NCBI GenBank assembly: GCA_036723735.1
Contig: DAIMGT010000001.1
Span: forward strand, 1 to 64,000
Source: UBA4656 sp002405525
Lineage (GTDB): Bacteria > Pseudomonadota > Gammaproteobacteria > Xanthomonadales > Ahniellaceae
Length of the DNA stretch: 64,000 nt
Direction: 5' to 3'
A model generated the notes under the pieces. That model made no database searches and was not told the origin of the DNA. It saw nothing but the letters and a program-made list of their open reading frames with translations. A program made the position numbers and the translations under genes. Shown piece by piece: positions 9,530 to 17,584 of this stretch (position 1 is its first letter; every line of letters starts with the position of its first letter).

Positions 9530-9799
9530 TCAGTCGTCCTCCCCGAAGCGCGCGGCGAACAGCCGCTCGGCGGTCTGCGCTGCGGCCTCCGCGTCCGGGC
9601 CCTCGGCGCGCAGGGCAAGCACGCTGCCGCGGGTGGCCGCGAGCATCATCAATCCCATGATGCTCTTGGCGTTGATCTCGCGGCCGCGCAGGGAGAGCCG
9701 GATCCGTGCGTCGAAGGGCGCCAGGGCCTGAACGAGTTTGGCCGACGCCCGCGCGTGCAGGCCGAGCCGGTTGACCACGACGAGCTGGCGTTCGACCAT
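9530..9799 (-). CDS. ptsH: HPr phosphocarrier protein
   Basis: An 89-residue HPr. Starting at 9799 (MVERQ) puts the phosphorylatable histidine of NRLGLHARAS at residue 15 and the regulatory serine of INAKSIMGLM at residue 46, the canonical numbers. An upstream ATG at 9811 overlaps the EIIA stop (ATGA) and would add four residues; it is an alternative start. Ser46 fits with the HPr kinase encoded in the same cluster. HPr passes phosphate from enzyme I to the EIIA proteins. No strong ribosome site precedes either start, so coupling to the preceding gene is likely. Confidence 0.95.
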   Translation of the reverse strand: MVERQLVVVNRLGLHARASAKLVQALAPFDARIRLSLRGREINAKSIMGLMMLAATRGSVLALRAEGPDAEAAAQTAERLFAARFGEDD

Positions 9800-9807
9800 G
9801 GGGCGCA

Positions 9808-10200
9808 TCATGCGCTGTCGACAACTACGCCGCCGCGGGCCCCGGCCGCCGCGGTGGCGGCGAGGTCGTCGAGCTTCTGCTCCGGATAGTTGAGCACGCG
9901 CAGCAGCATGGGCAGGTTCAGCCCCGCGACGCGGCGCGTGCGCGTGCCCTGGCGGCCGATGTCGGCGGCGACGTTGCTGGGCGTGGAGCCGTACAGGTCG
10001 ACCAGCAGCAGCACGCCTTCGCCGTCGTCGAGGCCACGCATGGCGCGCGCAGCGCGATGCGCGTAGTCCTTGGCATCGTCGCCGTTCGCGAACTCGGCGA
10101 TGTCGAGCCGCAACGGCACGGCGCCGACGACGCCGCGTGCGGCTGCGGCCAGCGCTCTGCCGAGCCCTGCATGGGTGAGGAGCAGGATGCCGACGCTCAT
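9808..10200 (-). CDS. PTS EIIA domain protein, mannose family
   Basis: A 130-residue single-domain EIIA of the mannose/fructose/sorbose family. The expected active-site histidine is in ILLLTHAGLG (residue 10), and the second family motif reads LLVDLYGSTPSNVA, close to the usual D-L-x-G-x-T-P-x-N. It is phosphorylated by HPr. The gene begins 4 bp before the rapZ stop and ends 4 bp into the alternative ptsH start, so the three are tightly coupled. No EIIB, EIIC or EIID partner is nearby, which fits a regulatory rather than transport role, as in other proteobacterial nitrogen-type PTS clusters. Confidence 0.92.
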   Translation of the reverse strand: MSVGILLLTHAGLGRALAAAARGVVGAVPLRLDIAEFANGDDAKDYAHRAARAMRGLDDGEGVLLLVDLYGSTPSNVAADIGRQGTRTRRVAGLNLPMLLRVLNYPEQKLDDLAATAAAGARGGVVVDSA

Positions 10201-11111
10201 TCGAGTTCCCGATGGAAGGCGATCACGTTGCCGTGCTCGTTGCGGAAGTGCTCCGCGAGGCGCTCGACGAGGTAGACCGAACGGTGGCGGCCGCCGGTGC
10301 AGCCGATGCAGGTGGTGACGTAGGACCGCTGCTCGGCCTGGAAGCGCGGCAGCCAGCGCTCGAGCATGCCGCAGACGTCCGCCAGATAGCCCTCGACGTC
10401 CGGCAGGGAGCGGAAGTAATCGCGGATCGGCGCGTCGCGGCCGGAGAGCGGGCGCAGCTTCGGGTCCCAGTGCGGATTAGGCAGGCAGCGTGCGTCGAAA
10501 ACGAAGTCGGCGTCCGGCGGGACCCCGCGCTTGTAGGCGAAGGATTCGAACATCAGGGTCAGGCCGGCCCGCGCGGCGCCGAACTCGCCGGCGATCAGCC
10601 GCCGCAGCTGGTGCACGTTGAGGTCGGACGAATCGATGACTCGATCGGCGATCGCCACCATCGGGCGCAGCAGGCGGCGTTCCAGCGCGATCGCGTCGGC
10701 GAGCGGCAGGCTGTCGGAGGTCAGCGGATGTCGCCGCCGGGTGTCGGAGAAACGCTTGAACAGCACTTCGTCGCGGGTGTCGAGGAACAGCAGACGGCAA
10801 GCGATGCCTGCGGCGGCGATGCGCGACAGGATGTCCGGCAGCAGCGCGAGGTCCTCCACCCGGCTTCGCACGTCCACGCCGACGGCCAGCCGCGGATAGC
10901 GCCCGGCCTGGTTGCCGGTGACCGAATCGACGAACGCCGGGATCAGCGCCACCGGCAGGTTGTCGACGCAGTAGTGGTCGAGGTCTTCCAGCGTGCGCAG
11001 GGCGACCGTCTTGCCGGACCCGGACAGCCCGCTGACCACGACCAGCCTGGTGGCCGGCGGCCCGTCGTCGCTGCGCGAGGGCGGAGGCGGGGTGGAGCGG
11101 TGGGTGTTCAT
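10197..11111 (-). CDS. rapZ: RNase adapter protein RapZ
   Basis: A 304-residue P-loop protein. The Walker A motif is GLSGSGKTVALRTLED, followed by YCVDNLPVALIPAF. The C-terminal part has GVPPDADFVFDARCLPNP and CTGGRHRSVYLVERLAEHF, signatures of RapZ (YhbJ). In enterobacteria RapZ binds GlcN6P and guides RNase E to the sRNA GlmZ, controlling glmS; whether that target applies here is not known. I chose the ATG at 11111 (MNTHRS); an upstream frame to 11153 lacks a good start. The proline-rich leader of about 22 residues before the P-loop domain is longer than usual. Confidence 0.95.
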   Translation of the reverse strand: MNTHRSTPPPPSRSDDGPPATRLVVVSGLSGSGKTVALRTLEDLDHYCVDNLPVALIPAFVDSVTGNQAGRYPRLAVGVDVRSRVEDLALLPDILSRIAAAGIACRLLFLDTRDEVLFKRFSDTRRRHPLTSDSLPLADAIALERRLLRPMVAIADRVIDSSDLNVHQLRRLIAGEFGAARAGLTLMFESFAYKRGVPPDADFVFDARCLPNPHWDPKLRPLSGRDAPIRDYFRSLPDVEGYLADVCGMLERWLPRFQAEQRSYVTTCIGCTGGRHRSVYLVERLAEHFRNEHGNVIAFHRELE

Positions 11112-11186
11112 GGGTTCTGGCAGGTGCGCGCTTCCTTGCCCGGTATAGCGCAAGGTGGGCTTGGCGTCGATGGGCGAGGCGTGGTT

Positions 11187-11223
11187 CTCGCTCGCGGTCG
11201 CGCTGCGCGCAGCGCTCCCACAA
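11187..11223 (-). repeat. REP-like palindromic element
   Basis: Between hprK and rapZ. Read on the minus strand it begins TTGTGGGAGCG and ends CGACCGCG, with a perfect 16-base palindrome at 11200-11215 in the middle. This head-hairpin-tail layout (GGGA, stem, CGACCGC) matches REP elements scattered between genes in Pseudomonas and Xanthomonadales. The inverted pair at 63514-63602 has the same GGGA and CGACCGC ends around a different stem. It may stabilise or end the upstream message, but no U run follows. Confidence 0.6.
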
Positions 11224-11247
11224 GCAACTCAGGACCGTCAGTGGCGC

Positions 11248-12216
11248 TCAGGACGGATCGTGGCGCCGCATCTCGTGCGCCTGCCGGTCCATGAAGGTCT
11301 GCGCCGGGTCGATGCCCTTGCTGCGCAGCAGGTGGTTGCGCACCGCGGCCTCCACCAGCACCGCGAGATTGCGGCCGGGGGCGACCGGAATGGTGATCTG
11401 CGGCACCTCCACGTCGAGCACGTGGCGGGTATCGGTCATGCCCGTGAGGCGCGCCATGCCGTCGTCGCCGCCGATGCGGCCGGCCTCGGTGAGGTGCACG
11501 ATCAGGCGCAGGTACTTGTTCCGCTTGACCGCGGTGTGGCCGAACATCTCGCGCACGTTGAGGATGCCCAGCCCGCGCACCTCGAGCAGATCCTGCAGCA
11601 TCGGCGGGCAGGACCCATCGAGCATGTCGGGCGCGATCTGGGTGAACTCCGGCGCATCGTCGGCGATCAGGCGGTGGCCGCGGGTGAGCAGCTCCAGCGC
11701 CAGTTCGCTCTTTCCGGCCCCGGCCTCGCCGGTGATCAGCACCCCGATCGAGTGCACCTCCATGAAGGTGCCGTGCAGAGTGATGCTGCGCGCGAGTGCG
11801 CGCGCCAGGTGGTACTGCAGGTAGGTCAGCAGCTCATGGCCGCGGCGTGGGCTGACCCACAGCGGCGTGCCGCTGTCCTCGGCCGCGCAGCCGAGGTCCT
11901 GCGGCAGCGCCTGGTCGCGGGTCAGGATCACGGCCGTGGGGTGGTAGGCGAAGATCTTGGCGACCGTGTCGGCGCGCTGGCGCGGGTCGAGCCCGTCGAG
12001 GTAGCGTAGTTCATCGTTGCCGACGATCTGGATCGCGTTCGGGTGGATGATGTTGAGGTAGCCGACCAGCGACGGGCGGCGTTGTCGCGACTCGCCGGTT
12101 TCGAGCGCGCGCGCCTCGCCCCCGAGGCCGGCCACCCAGCGCAGTCCCATGCGGGCGCACAGCGCGTCGTGGATTTCGCGCGCGGTGAGCCGCGCGCGCG
12201 GTAGGTCCGCGCTCAT
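11248..12216 (-). CDS. hprK: HPr kinase/phosphorylase
   Basis: A 322-residue bifunctional HPr(Ser) kinase/phosphorylase. The nucleotide-binding loop is ITGEAGAGKSELALELL (about residues 158-174), followed by RLIADDAPEF. The HprK signature is EVRGLGILNVREMFG, and the C-terminal catalytic region has VPVAPGRNLAVLVEAA-like residues. It phosphorylates Ser46 of HPr, present in the neighbouring gene, and reverses this when phosphate is high. Length and domain order are normal (N-terminal domain about 1-135, kinase domain after). The start overlaps the ptsN stop by 4 bp. In proteobacteria without a full PTS this system is thought to link metabolism to global regulation. Confidence 0.96.
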   Translation of the reverse strand: MSADLPRARLTAREIHDALCARMGLRWVAGLGGEARALETGESRQRRPSLVGYLNIIHPNAIQIVGNDELRYLDGLDPRQRADTVAKIFAYHPTAVILTRDQALPQDLGCAAEDSGTPLWVSPRRGHELLTYLQYHLARALARSITLHGTFMEVHSIGVLITGEAGAGKSELALELLTRGHRLIADDAPEFTQIAPDMLDGSCPPMLQDLLEVRGLGILNVREMFGHTAVKRNKYLRLIVHLTEAGRIGGDDGMARLTGMTDTRHVLDVEVPQITIPVAPGRNLAVLVEAAVRNHLLRSKGIDPAQTFMDRQAHEMRRHDPS

Positions 12217-12683
12217 GCCGCGGCGGTGCGTTCCGGCGATCGGGACAGCAGCTCGTAGAGCTGCGCGGCATCGCGCGCCGCGCGCAGGCGGGACAGCGTC
12301 GCCGGGTCGGAGAAGGTTTCCGCCAGTTCGGCGAGGAACATCAGGTGCTGGTCGGTGAAATGCTCAGGCACCACCAGCGCGAACACCAGGTCCACCGGCT
12401 GGCCGTCGACGGCGCCGAAGTCCACCGCTTCGGCGAGGCGGACGAACGCGCCGGCGGCGCGCTGGATCGCGGGGCTGCGCCCATGCGGGATCGCCACCCC
12501 GTGCGAGAGTCCGGTCGAACCCAACCGCTCGCGCTTGACCAGCGAGTCGTAGATCGCGCGCTCAGTCGTCTCGCCCTGCCGCTCGTCGAGCAGGGTGGCC
12601 AGCTGCTCGAGCAGGCGTTTCTTGCTGGTGACCCGGACGTCGGCCACCACGCGCGAGGGCGTCAGCAGGTCGGCGATGTGCAT
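12213..12683 (-). CDS. ptsN: PTS IIA-like nitrogen regulatory protein PtsN
   Basis: A 156-residue EIIA(Ntr). The phosphorylated histidine is in SHGVAIPHGRSP (about residue 66). Other family features are LLTPSRVVADVRVTSKK near the N-terminus and LVFALVVPEHFTDQHL. It receives phosphate from HPr and acts through protein contacts rather than transport. It is placed as usual after hpf and rpoN, and its stop overlaps the hprK start. The upstream gap to hpf (12684-12910, 227 bp) shows no gene. Length and motif are normal, so the call is secure. Confidence 0.95.
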   Translation of the reverse strand: MHIADLLTPSRVVADVRVTSKKRLLEQLATLLDERQGETTERAIYDSLVKRERLGSTGLSHGVAIPHGRSPAIQRAAGAFVRLAEAVDFGAVDGQPVDLVFALVVPEHFTDQHLMFLAELAETFSDPATLSRLRAARDAAQLYELLSRSPERTAAA

Positions 12684-12910
12684 GGTGTCGATTTCCCCCC
12701 GGAAGGAACCGGGACCGCGAACGGCGGCCCCGACGGATGCGACGCGCGCGGTCCCGCGCCCGTCGCCTGCGGAACAGAGCCGTCCAGGCGCATATTAGCG
12801 CCGGCGAGTCCGGAACCGTCGCGGCCCCGCTGCCGGCGACCCGCCAACCTATGCCGCGACGGCCGGAACCACCCCCGGTCCCGCGTCGGACGGCGGCCGT
12901 CCTCGGCCCT

Positions 12911-13234
12911 TCAGCCGCCGTTGCGGGCCTTCTGCGTCTCCCTGCGGTGGTGGTCCTTCAGCTTCTCCTTGTGCCGACGCACCTGACCGTCCAGCTTGTC
13001 CGACAGCAGGTCGATCGCGGCGTACATGTCGTCGCCATCGGCCACGGCGTGGATGGTCCGCTGGGAGACCTTGACCGTGGCCTCGGCCCGATGCTTGAGT
13101 TTCTCCACTCCGAGCACGACGTTGGCGGCAATGGTCTTTTCGAAATGGCGCGCGATCCGCCCGATCTTGTCGGTGGCGTAATCGCGCAGGGCGGGAGTGA
13201 CCTCGAGTTGTTGGCCGCTGACCTGGATCTGCAT
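12911..13234 (-). CDS. hpf: Ribosome hibernation-promoting factor
   Basis: A 107-residue short-type HPF/YfiA-family protein. It has the expected beginning MQIQVSGQQLEVTPALRDY, a middle AEATVKVSQRTIHAVADGDD and a basic lysine-rich end (RRHKEKLKDHHRRE). It binds the 30S subunit when growth slows and promotes inactive ribosome dimers. The start is well set: AGGAGG lies 6 bp upstream of the ATG at 13234. Without a long C-terminal dimerisation domain it is the short form typical of gammaproteobacteria. Position directly after rpoN is conserved across proteobacteria. Confidence 0.95.
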   Translation of the reverse strand: MQIQVSGQQLEVTPALRDYATDKIGRIARHFEKTIAANVVLGVEKLKHRAEATVKVSQRTIHAVADGDDMYAAIDLLSDKLDGQVRRHKEKLKDHHRRETQKARNGG

Positions 13235-13379
13235 GTCGAACCTCCTGCTGGGGCGCGGCCCGTGAACGGACTGCGCGGGACTCGACGTCCGTTTCGCCGC
13301 GGACGTCCCTGGAACCGGTGCGGCCGCGATGCCGCGCGCGGACGCTCTGCTGGTTGAATTGCGGTCTGCCATGGCGACT

Positions 13380-14861
13380 TCAAGAGAGGCGGCAGCGGTC
13401 GTTGGACGAAGGGATGTTCATGCCTTCACGATACTTCGCCACGGTACGTCGCGCCACCGCGATGCCGCGCGCCTTGAGCCGGTCCGCGATTGCCTGGTCG
13501 GACAGCGGCTGCGCCGGTACTTCACCGTCGACCAGTTCGCGGATCATCGCCCGGATGGCGGTCGCTGACGCCTCGCCGCCCCCGTCGGTGGTCAGCCCCA
13601 CGCTGAAGAAGTGCTTGAATTCGAAGGTGCCCCGCGGCGTGTGGAGGTACTTCCGGGTCGTCACCCGTGACACCGTGGACTCGTGCACGCCGATGTCCTC
13701 GGCCACCTCGCGCAGGGTCAGCGGGTGCATCGCCTGCGGTCCGTGGTCGAGGAAGCCGCCCTGCCGGCGCACGATGCACTGAGCGACCTTGAGCATGGTT
13801 TCGCCGCGAGCCTTCAGCGAGCGGATCAGCCAGCGCGCCTCCTGCAGCCGCCCGCGCAAGTAGGAGCCGGCCTCGTTGCGCGCCGACGTCGCCATCCGCT
13901 CGTAGTAGCGGTTGATCGCCAGCGACGGCTGGCAGGCGGGGTTCAGGCGAACCCGCCACCGGCCCTCGTGCCGCCAGGTGTAGGCGTCGGGTACCACGTA
14001 GTCGGTGTCGTCGCTGCTGTGGCGAGCACCGGGCTTGGGGTCGAGCCCGCGCAGCAGTGCGATCGCGGCGTCGAGGTCGGCGGGCGCCGCGCCCAGCCGG
14101 GCCGCGAGACGAGCGCGGTCGCGGGTGATCGCCTCCAGATGGTCGCCGCAGACCCGCAGCGCGAGTCCGCGATGGGGGGTGGATGGGTCCATTTCCTGCA
14201 GCTGCACGCACAGGCACTCCGCGAGCGAGCGGCTGGCCACGCCCGCCGGGTCGAGACGCTGCACCCGGCGACGAACCGCTTCGATCTCGTCGTCCCCCGC
14301 CGCGGTGCCGGGTCCGAGCGCGGCGCGCACCGCGTCGTGATCCTCGCGCAGGTAGCCGTCCTCGTCGAGCAGTTCGATGATCGCCTCACCGATTGCATGG
14401 TCGCGCGCCGACATCCGGGTCAGGTTCAATTGCCAGCGCAGGTGGTCCTGCAGGGTTTCGGGTGCGGCGGACTGCTCCTCCCATGCGTTCTCGTCGTCGG
14501 GCGCGCCACCGCGGGCAGCCGGCTCCCACCCGCCGTCTGCACCGTCTTCGGGCCAGTCTTCTGCGGAGGCTTCGCGCTCCGGGCCAGCGTCCGCATCGGG
14601 CTCCCCGACGTCCCGCCGGTCGGCGGAGAGATCGCTGTCCGTGACCTGCGGGCCCTGATCCCGCACAGCATCACTGGGGCTCGCCGCAGCGCCCTGCGGG
14701 TCGCCGTCCCCCTCGCGTTCGAGCAGCGGGTTGCTCTCCAGCGCTTCGCGGACCTCGGTTTCCAGTTCCGCCGCCGACAACTGCAGCAGTCGGATCGCCT
14801 GGCGCAACTGCGGCGTCAGGGTCAGCGACTGTGAGACGCCGAGTCGGAGGGATGGCTTCAT
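13380..14861 (-). CDS. rpoN: RNA polymerase sigma-54 factor
   Basis: A 493-residue sigma-54. Region I is the Q- and L-rich start (LGVSQSLTLTPQLRQAIRLL, residues about 8-27), followed by an acidic linker of about 100 residues (region II). The core-binding region and the DNA-binding part follow, with VHESTVSRVTTRKYLHTPRG (helix-turn-helix region) and the RpoN box ARRTVAKYRE near the C-terminus. It directs transcription from -24/-12 promoters with an activator ATPase. The chosen ATG at 14861 gives MKPSLRLGVSQ, the usual start. It sits between lptB and hpf as in most proteobacteria. Confidence 0.97.
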   Translation of the reverse strand: MKPSLRLGVSQSLTLTPQLRQAIRLLQLSAAELETEVREALESNPLLEREGDGDPQGAAASPSDAVRDQGPQVTDSDLSADRRDVGEPDADAGPEREASAEDWPEDGADGGWEPAARGGAPDDENAWEEQSAAPETLQDHLRWQLNLTRMSARDHAIGEAIIELLDEDGYLREDHDAVRAALGPGTAAGDDEIEAVRRRVQRLDPAGVASRSLAECLCVQLQEMDPSTPHRGLALRVCGDHLEAITRDRARLAARLGAAPADLDAAIALLRGLDPKPGARHSSDDTDYVVPDAYTWRHEGRWRVRLNPACQPSLAINRYYERMATSARNEAGSYLRGRLQEARWLIRSLKARGETMLKVAQCIVRRQGGFLDHGPQAMHPLTLREVAEDIGVHESTVSRVTTRKYLHTPRGTFEFKHFFSVGLTTDGGGEASATAIRAMIRELVDGEVPAQPLSDQAIADRLKARGIAVARRTVAKYREGMNIPSSNDRCRLS

Positions 14862-14989
14862 CGCGGCCTGTGGGTCCTGCGCCAGGACCGCAAGCGGCAC
14901 CGAAGCAAGAAACGTTCCATGTCCGACTCTATAGCCGGGCCGGGGTGGGCGCCGCAAGGGCCGCGCGCAGTCCGCGCGCGTCGCGGGTG

Positions 14990-15709
14990 CTACATCCGGA
15001 ATGACTGCCCGAGGTACACCGCGCGCACGTCGGCGTTGGCCAGCAGATCGGCGGGTCTGCCTTCCGCCAGTACCGCGCCGGCGTTGAGGATGTAGCCGCG
15101 GTCGACGATGCCGAGCGTCTCGCGCACGTTGTGGTCGGTGATCAGCACGCCGATGCCGCGCGACTTCAGGTGCGCGACGATGCGCTGGATCTCCGCCACC
15201 GAGATCGGGTCGACGCCGGCGAATGGCTCGTCGAGCAGCATGAAGCGCGGCCGCGCGGCCAGGGCGCGAGCGATCTCCACGCGGCGCCGCTCGCCGCCGG
15301 ACAGGGACTGGCCCTGTGCGGCGGCGAGGTGGGTGACCTGCAGTTCGTCGAGCAGTCGATCGCACTCGCGCTTGCGCGCGGCCGCATCGAGGTCCGGTCG
15401 CAGCTCGAGGATGGCCATCACGTTGTCGGCCACGCTCAGGCTGCGGAAGACGGACGCTTCCTGCGGCAGGTAGCCGACGCCCAGTCGAGCGCGGGCGTGC
15501 ATCGGCAGCGCGGTCAGTTCGTTTTCGTCGAGCATGATGCGGCCGGCGTCGGCGGCCACGAGACCGACGACCATGTAAAAGCATGTGGTCTTGCCCGCGC
15601 CGTTGGGCCCGAGCAGGCCGACCACCTCGCCCGGCGCGAGATCGAACGAGAATTCGCGCACGACCTCTCGCGCGCGGTAGCGCTTTCTGAGGCCGCGCGC
15701 GGAGAGCAT
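14990..15709 (-). CDS. lptB: LPS export ABC transporter ATPase LptB
   Basis: A 239-residue ATPase that powers extraction of lipopolysaccharide from the inner membrane with LptFG. Walker A is GLLGPNGAGKTTCFYM, the Q-loop is GVGYLPQEASVFR, the signature is SLSGGERRRVEIARAL, and Walker B is RFMLLDEPFAGVDP. The switch histidine is in VLITDHNVRETL. The stretch DEPFAGVDPISV and the RGYILNAG ending are typical of LptB. Its start overlaps the lptA stop by 1 bp, and the whole lptC-lptA-lptB block is one transcription unit with rpoN downstream. Confidence 0.97.
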   Translation of the reverse strand: MLSARGLRKRYRAREVVREFSFDLAPGEVVGLLGPNGAGKTTCFYMVVGLVAADAGRIMLDENELTALPMHARARLGVGYLPQEASVFRSLSVADNVMAILELRPDLDAAARKRECDRLLDELQVTHLAAAQGQSLSGGERRRVEIARALAARPRFMLLDEPFAGVDPISVAEIQRIVAHLKSRGIGVLITDHNVRETLGIVDRGYILNAGAVLAEGRPADLLANADVRAVYLGQSFRM

Positions 15710-16242
15710 CAGTCGGCGGGCTTGTCCGCCGCCGGTGCGGTGGGCTGCTTCGGCTGCGGGTTCATGCGCAGGAATACGCGGTTGCCGCCCTCCGGCCCGC
15801 CGGCGTCGAGGCGACCGGTTTCGAGGTTGTAGGTGATGCGCTCGCCGCGCAATTCGCCCTGCGGCTGTGCGACCACCGCGTCACCGGTCAGCACCACGAG
15901 CTTGCCGCCCATGTCGTAATCGATCGTGGCCGCGCGCGCGTCGAGGCGGCCGCCGTCATCGAGGTCCTCGGCCAGCGTCGCGGGTGCGCCGGTGAGCACG
16001 GCGCGCGAGACCTCGCCGGCGTCGTTGCGGCTGATCTCGGCGCGTTCGGCGCGCACCCGCAGGGTGCCCTGCACGATACGCACGTTGCCGCTGAGCACCG
16101 CGTCGCCGGCGTCGACGTTGGACACCATGCCGTCGGCGTCGATCTCCATCGGCTGCTCGCGGTCACTCTTGAGCGCGGCCGCGGGTACTGCGGCGACGAG
16201 CAGAGCCATCGCGAGCACGGGCACTTCAGCGCGGTTTCTCAT
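15709..16242 (-). CDS. lptA: Periplasmic LPS-transport protein LptA
   Basis: A 177-residue protein that bridges LPS across the periplasm. A signal peptide covers about residues 1-23 (VLAMALLVAAVPAAALKSD). The mature part has the OstA/LptA repeat pattern (PMEIDADGM, AVLSGNVRIVQGTLRVRAE, LTGDAVVAQPQGELRGERI) expected of a beta-jellyroll. The C-terminus is a proline- and alanine-rich tail. It overlaps lptC by 17 bp at its start. Family length is about 170-185, so it is complete. Confidence 0.93.
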   Translation of the reverse strand: MRNRAEVPVLAMALLVAAVPAAALKSDREQPMEIDADGMVSNVDAGDAVLSGNVRIVQGTLRVRAERAEISRNDAGEVSRAVLTGAPATLAEDLDDGGRLDARAATIDYDMGGKLVVLTGDAVVAQPQGELRGERITYNLETGRLDAGGPEGGNRVFLRMNPQPKQPTAPAADKPAD

Positions 16243-16810
16243 AGCGGGCGTTTACGTCGGCGAGCAAGCTGAAGCGTTTTCGCTTGAGGTCGGCATCGAG
16301 GCCGACGCCGCGCAGTATAAGCCCCGGCTGGGCGAGGGTCACCGGGGCGTCGGAAGCCATGCGGTCCTCCGCCAGCAGCGCGGTGAGGCGTTCGGTGCGC
16401 AACGAGACCGGCGGCGAATCGGCATCCGGCCGGCGGTCGGCGGCCACCGATTCAGACAGGCGCAGTTCCTTGCCGTCTGCGCGCACCCAGGCGCGCCGCG
16501 CGCTGGCGTCCCAGGCATCGTCGGCGCCATCGAGGATCACGAAGCGGGGCTGATCGATCTCGAAGGTGCCGAGAAACGGGTGCCGCGCGAGGCGGGGCGA
16601 CTCGACGGTGAAGGCGAGCCGCCCGTCGTCGCCCATGGCGCGCAGCGAGAAGTCGGACAGAACGTAGTCCGACCGCGGTGGCCCCACGAAGTCGAATGCG
16701 TCGCCGCCGCGGCCTTGCAGCCAGACGAGCCACGCGGTGGTCGCGGCGACCACCGCCAGGGCCGCCGCCCACTCCAGGCTGCGGCGCACGCCGGCGGTGG
16801 CCGACGTCAT
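16226..16810 (-). CDS. lptC: LPS export protein LptC
   Basis: A 194-residue bitopic inner-membrane protein with one N-terminal helix at about residues 12-32 (LEWAAALAVVAATTAWLVWL) and a periplasmic domain with LptC-type sequence (YVLSDFSLRAMGDDGRLAF, HPFLGTFEIDQP). It receives LPS from LptBFG and passes it to LptA. The chosen ATG at 16810 overlaps the kdsC stop (ATGA). The C-terminal end overlaps the lptA start by 17 bp. Sequence conservation of LptC is low, so the call rests on layout and position between kdsC and lptA. Confidence 0.9.
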   Translation of the reverse strand: MTSATAGVRRSLEWAAALAVVAATTAWLVWLQGRGGDAFDFVGPPRSDYVLSDFSLRAMGDDGRLAFTVESPRLARHPFLGTFEIDQPRFVILDGADDAWDASARRAWVRADGKELRLSESVAADRRPDADSPPVSLRTERLTALLAEDRMASDAPVTLAQPGLILRGVGLDADLKRKRFSLLADVNARYEKPR

Positions 16811-17361
16811 GCCGGTGTCCAGCGCGCGAGCACCGCCGCGGCGCCACCCTGCGCGGCCACGATCAGGTCGCACAGTTCGCGCACCGCACCGCGGCCGCCT
16901 GCGAGTTGGGTGCGCCAGTGCACGCGTTCGCGCACCCAGGGGTGGGCGTTGGGTGGCGCGCAGGACAGGCCTGCGCGCAGCAGACAGCCGAGATCGGGCA
17001 GATCGTCGCCCATGTAGGACACCTGATCCAGCGACAGCCCGAGCCGCCCGGCGATCGCCTGCAGGCAGCCCAGCTTGTCCTTCTGCCCCTGGTGCACCTC
17101 GGCAATGCCCAACTCCGCCGCGCGCGCGGCCACCACACCCGACGAACGCGCGGTGATGATCGCCACGGTGACGCCGTGGTCGCGGAGCATCTTCAAGCCG
17201 AAGCCGTCGAGCACGTGGAACTGCTTGCTCTCGATCCCGTCGGCGTCGAATCCGAGCCGGCCATCGGTCATCACGCCGTCGACGTCGAAGGCGGCGAGGC
17301 GGATCTTCGCGGCGCGCTCGCGGATCGGGGCGGGGAGGTCGGCGAGGTGGTTGTAGGGCAT
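16807..17361 (-). CDS. kdsC: 3-deoxy-D-manno-octulosonate 8-phosphate phosphatase
   Basis: A 184-residue HAD-family phosphatase that removes phosphate from Kdo-8-phosphate in Kdo synthesis. Motif I is AAFDVDGVMTDGRL, with the nucleophile D26 and acid D28. Motif II is VAIITARSSG, the conserved lysine is in GQKDKLGCL, and motif III is YMGDDLPDL. KdsC lacks a cap domain, matching this compact protein. Downstream it is coupled to lptC by an ATGA overlap. Upstream, a 223-bp gap to kdsD holds 7-bp repeats rather than another gene. Confidence 0.96.
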   Translation of the reverse strand: MPYNHLADLPAPIRERAAKIRLAAFDVDGVMTDGRLGFDADGIESKQFHVLDGFGLKMLRDHGVTVAIITARSSGVVAARAAELGIAEVHQGQKDKLGCLQAIAGRLGLSLDQVSYMGDDLPDLGCLLRAGLSCAPPNAHPWVRERVHWRTQLAGGRGAVRELCDLIVAAQGGAAAVLARWTPA

Positions 17362-17398
17362 GCGGCGGGACTCGAGGGGCTTTCGGGGGTGCGTCCCA

Positions 17399-17466
17399 AG
17401 GGCTCAGGGCTAAGGGCTCAGGGTCCAGTACGCGGGGCGGGGCGCATAGGGCAAAGGGTATAGGGG
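17399..17466. repeat. Imperfect 7-bp tandem repeats between kdsD and kdsC
   Basis: Two short arrays. At 17399-17426 four units follow one another without a gap: AGGGCTC, AGGGCTA, AGGGCTC, AGGGTCC. At 17446-17466 three units read ATAGGGC, AAAGGGT, ATAGGGG. The 7-bp period and GGG core recur at 57549-57576, and another 7-bp array lies at 34467-34494. Nothing else is seen in this gap. Such repeats can change copy number between strains; an effect on kdsC or kdsD expression is possible but not shown. Confidence 0.75.
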
Positions 17467-17584
17467 CGGCACCGTGTCGCGATGCGGTCGCCTACTGGCG
17501 CTTCAGGCAGCGGTCACGGAAGCGCCACGCCCAGCCGCGAGCGTCCACTCCTTCGGCAGGGCCCTGTACCCCGGGGCCCTGCCT

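Noticed and set aside
9800..9811. ATG at 9811 as start of ptsH
   Set aside because: The ATGA overlap is attractive, but the start at 9799 gives His15 and Ser46 their standard positions and normal length.
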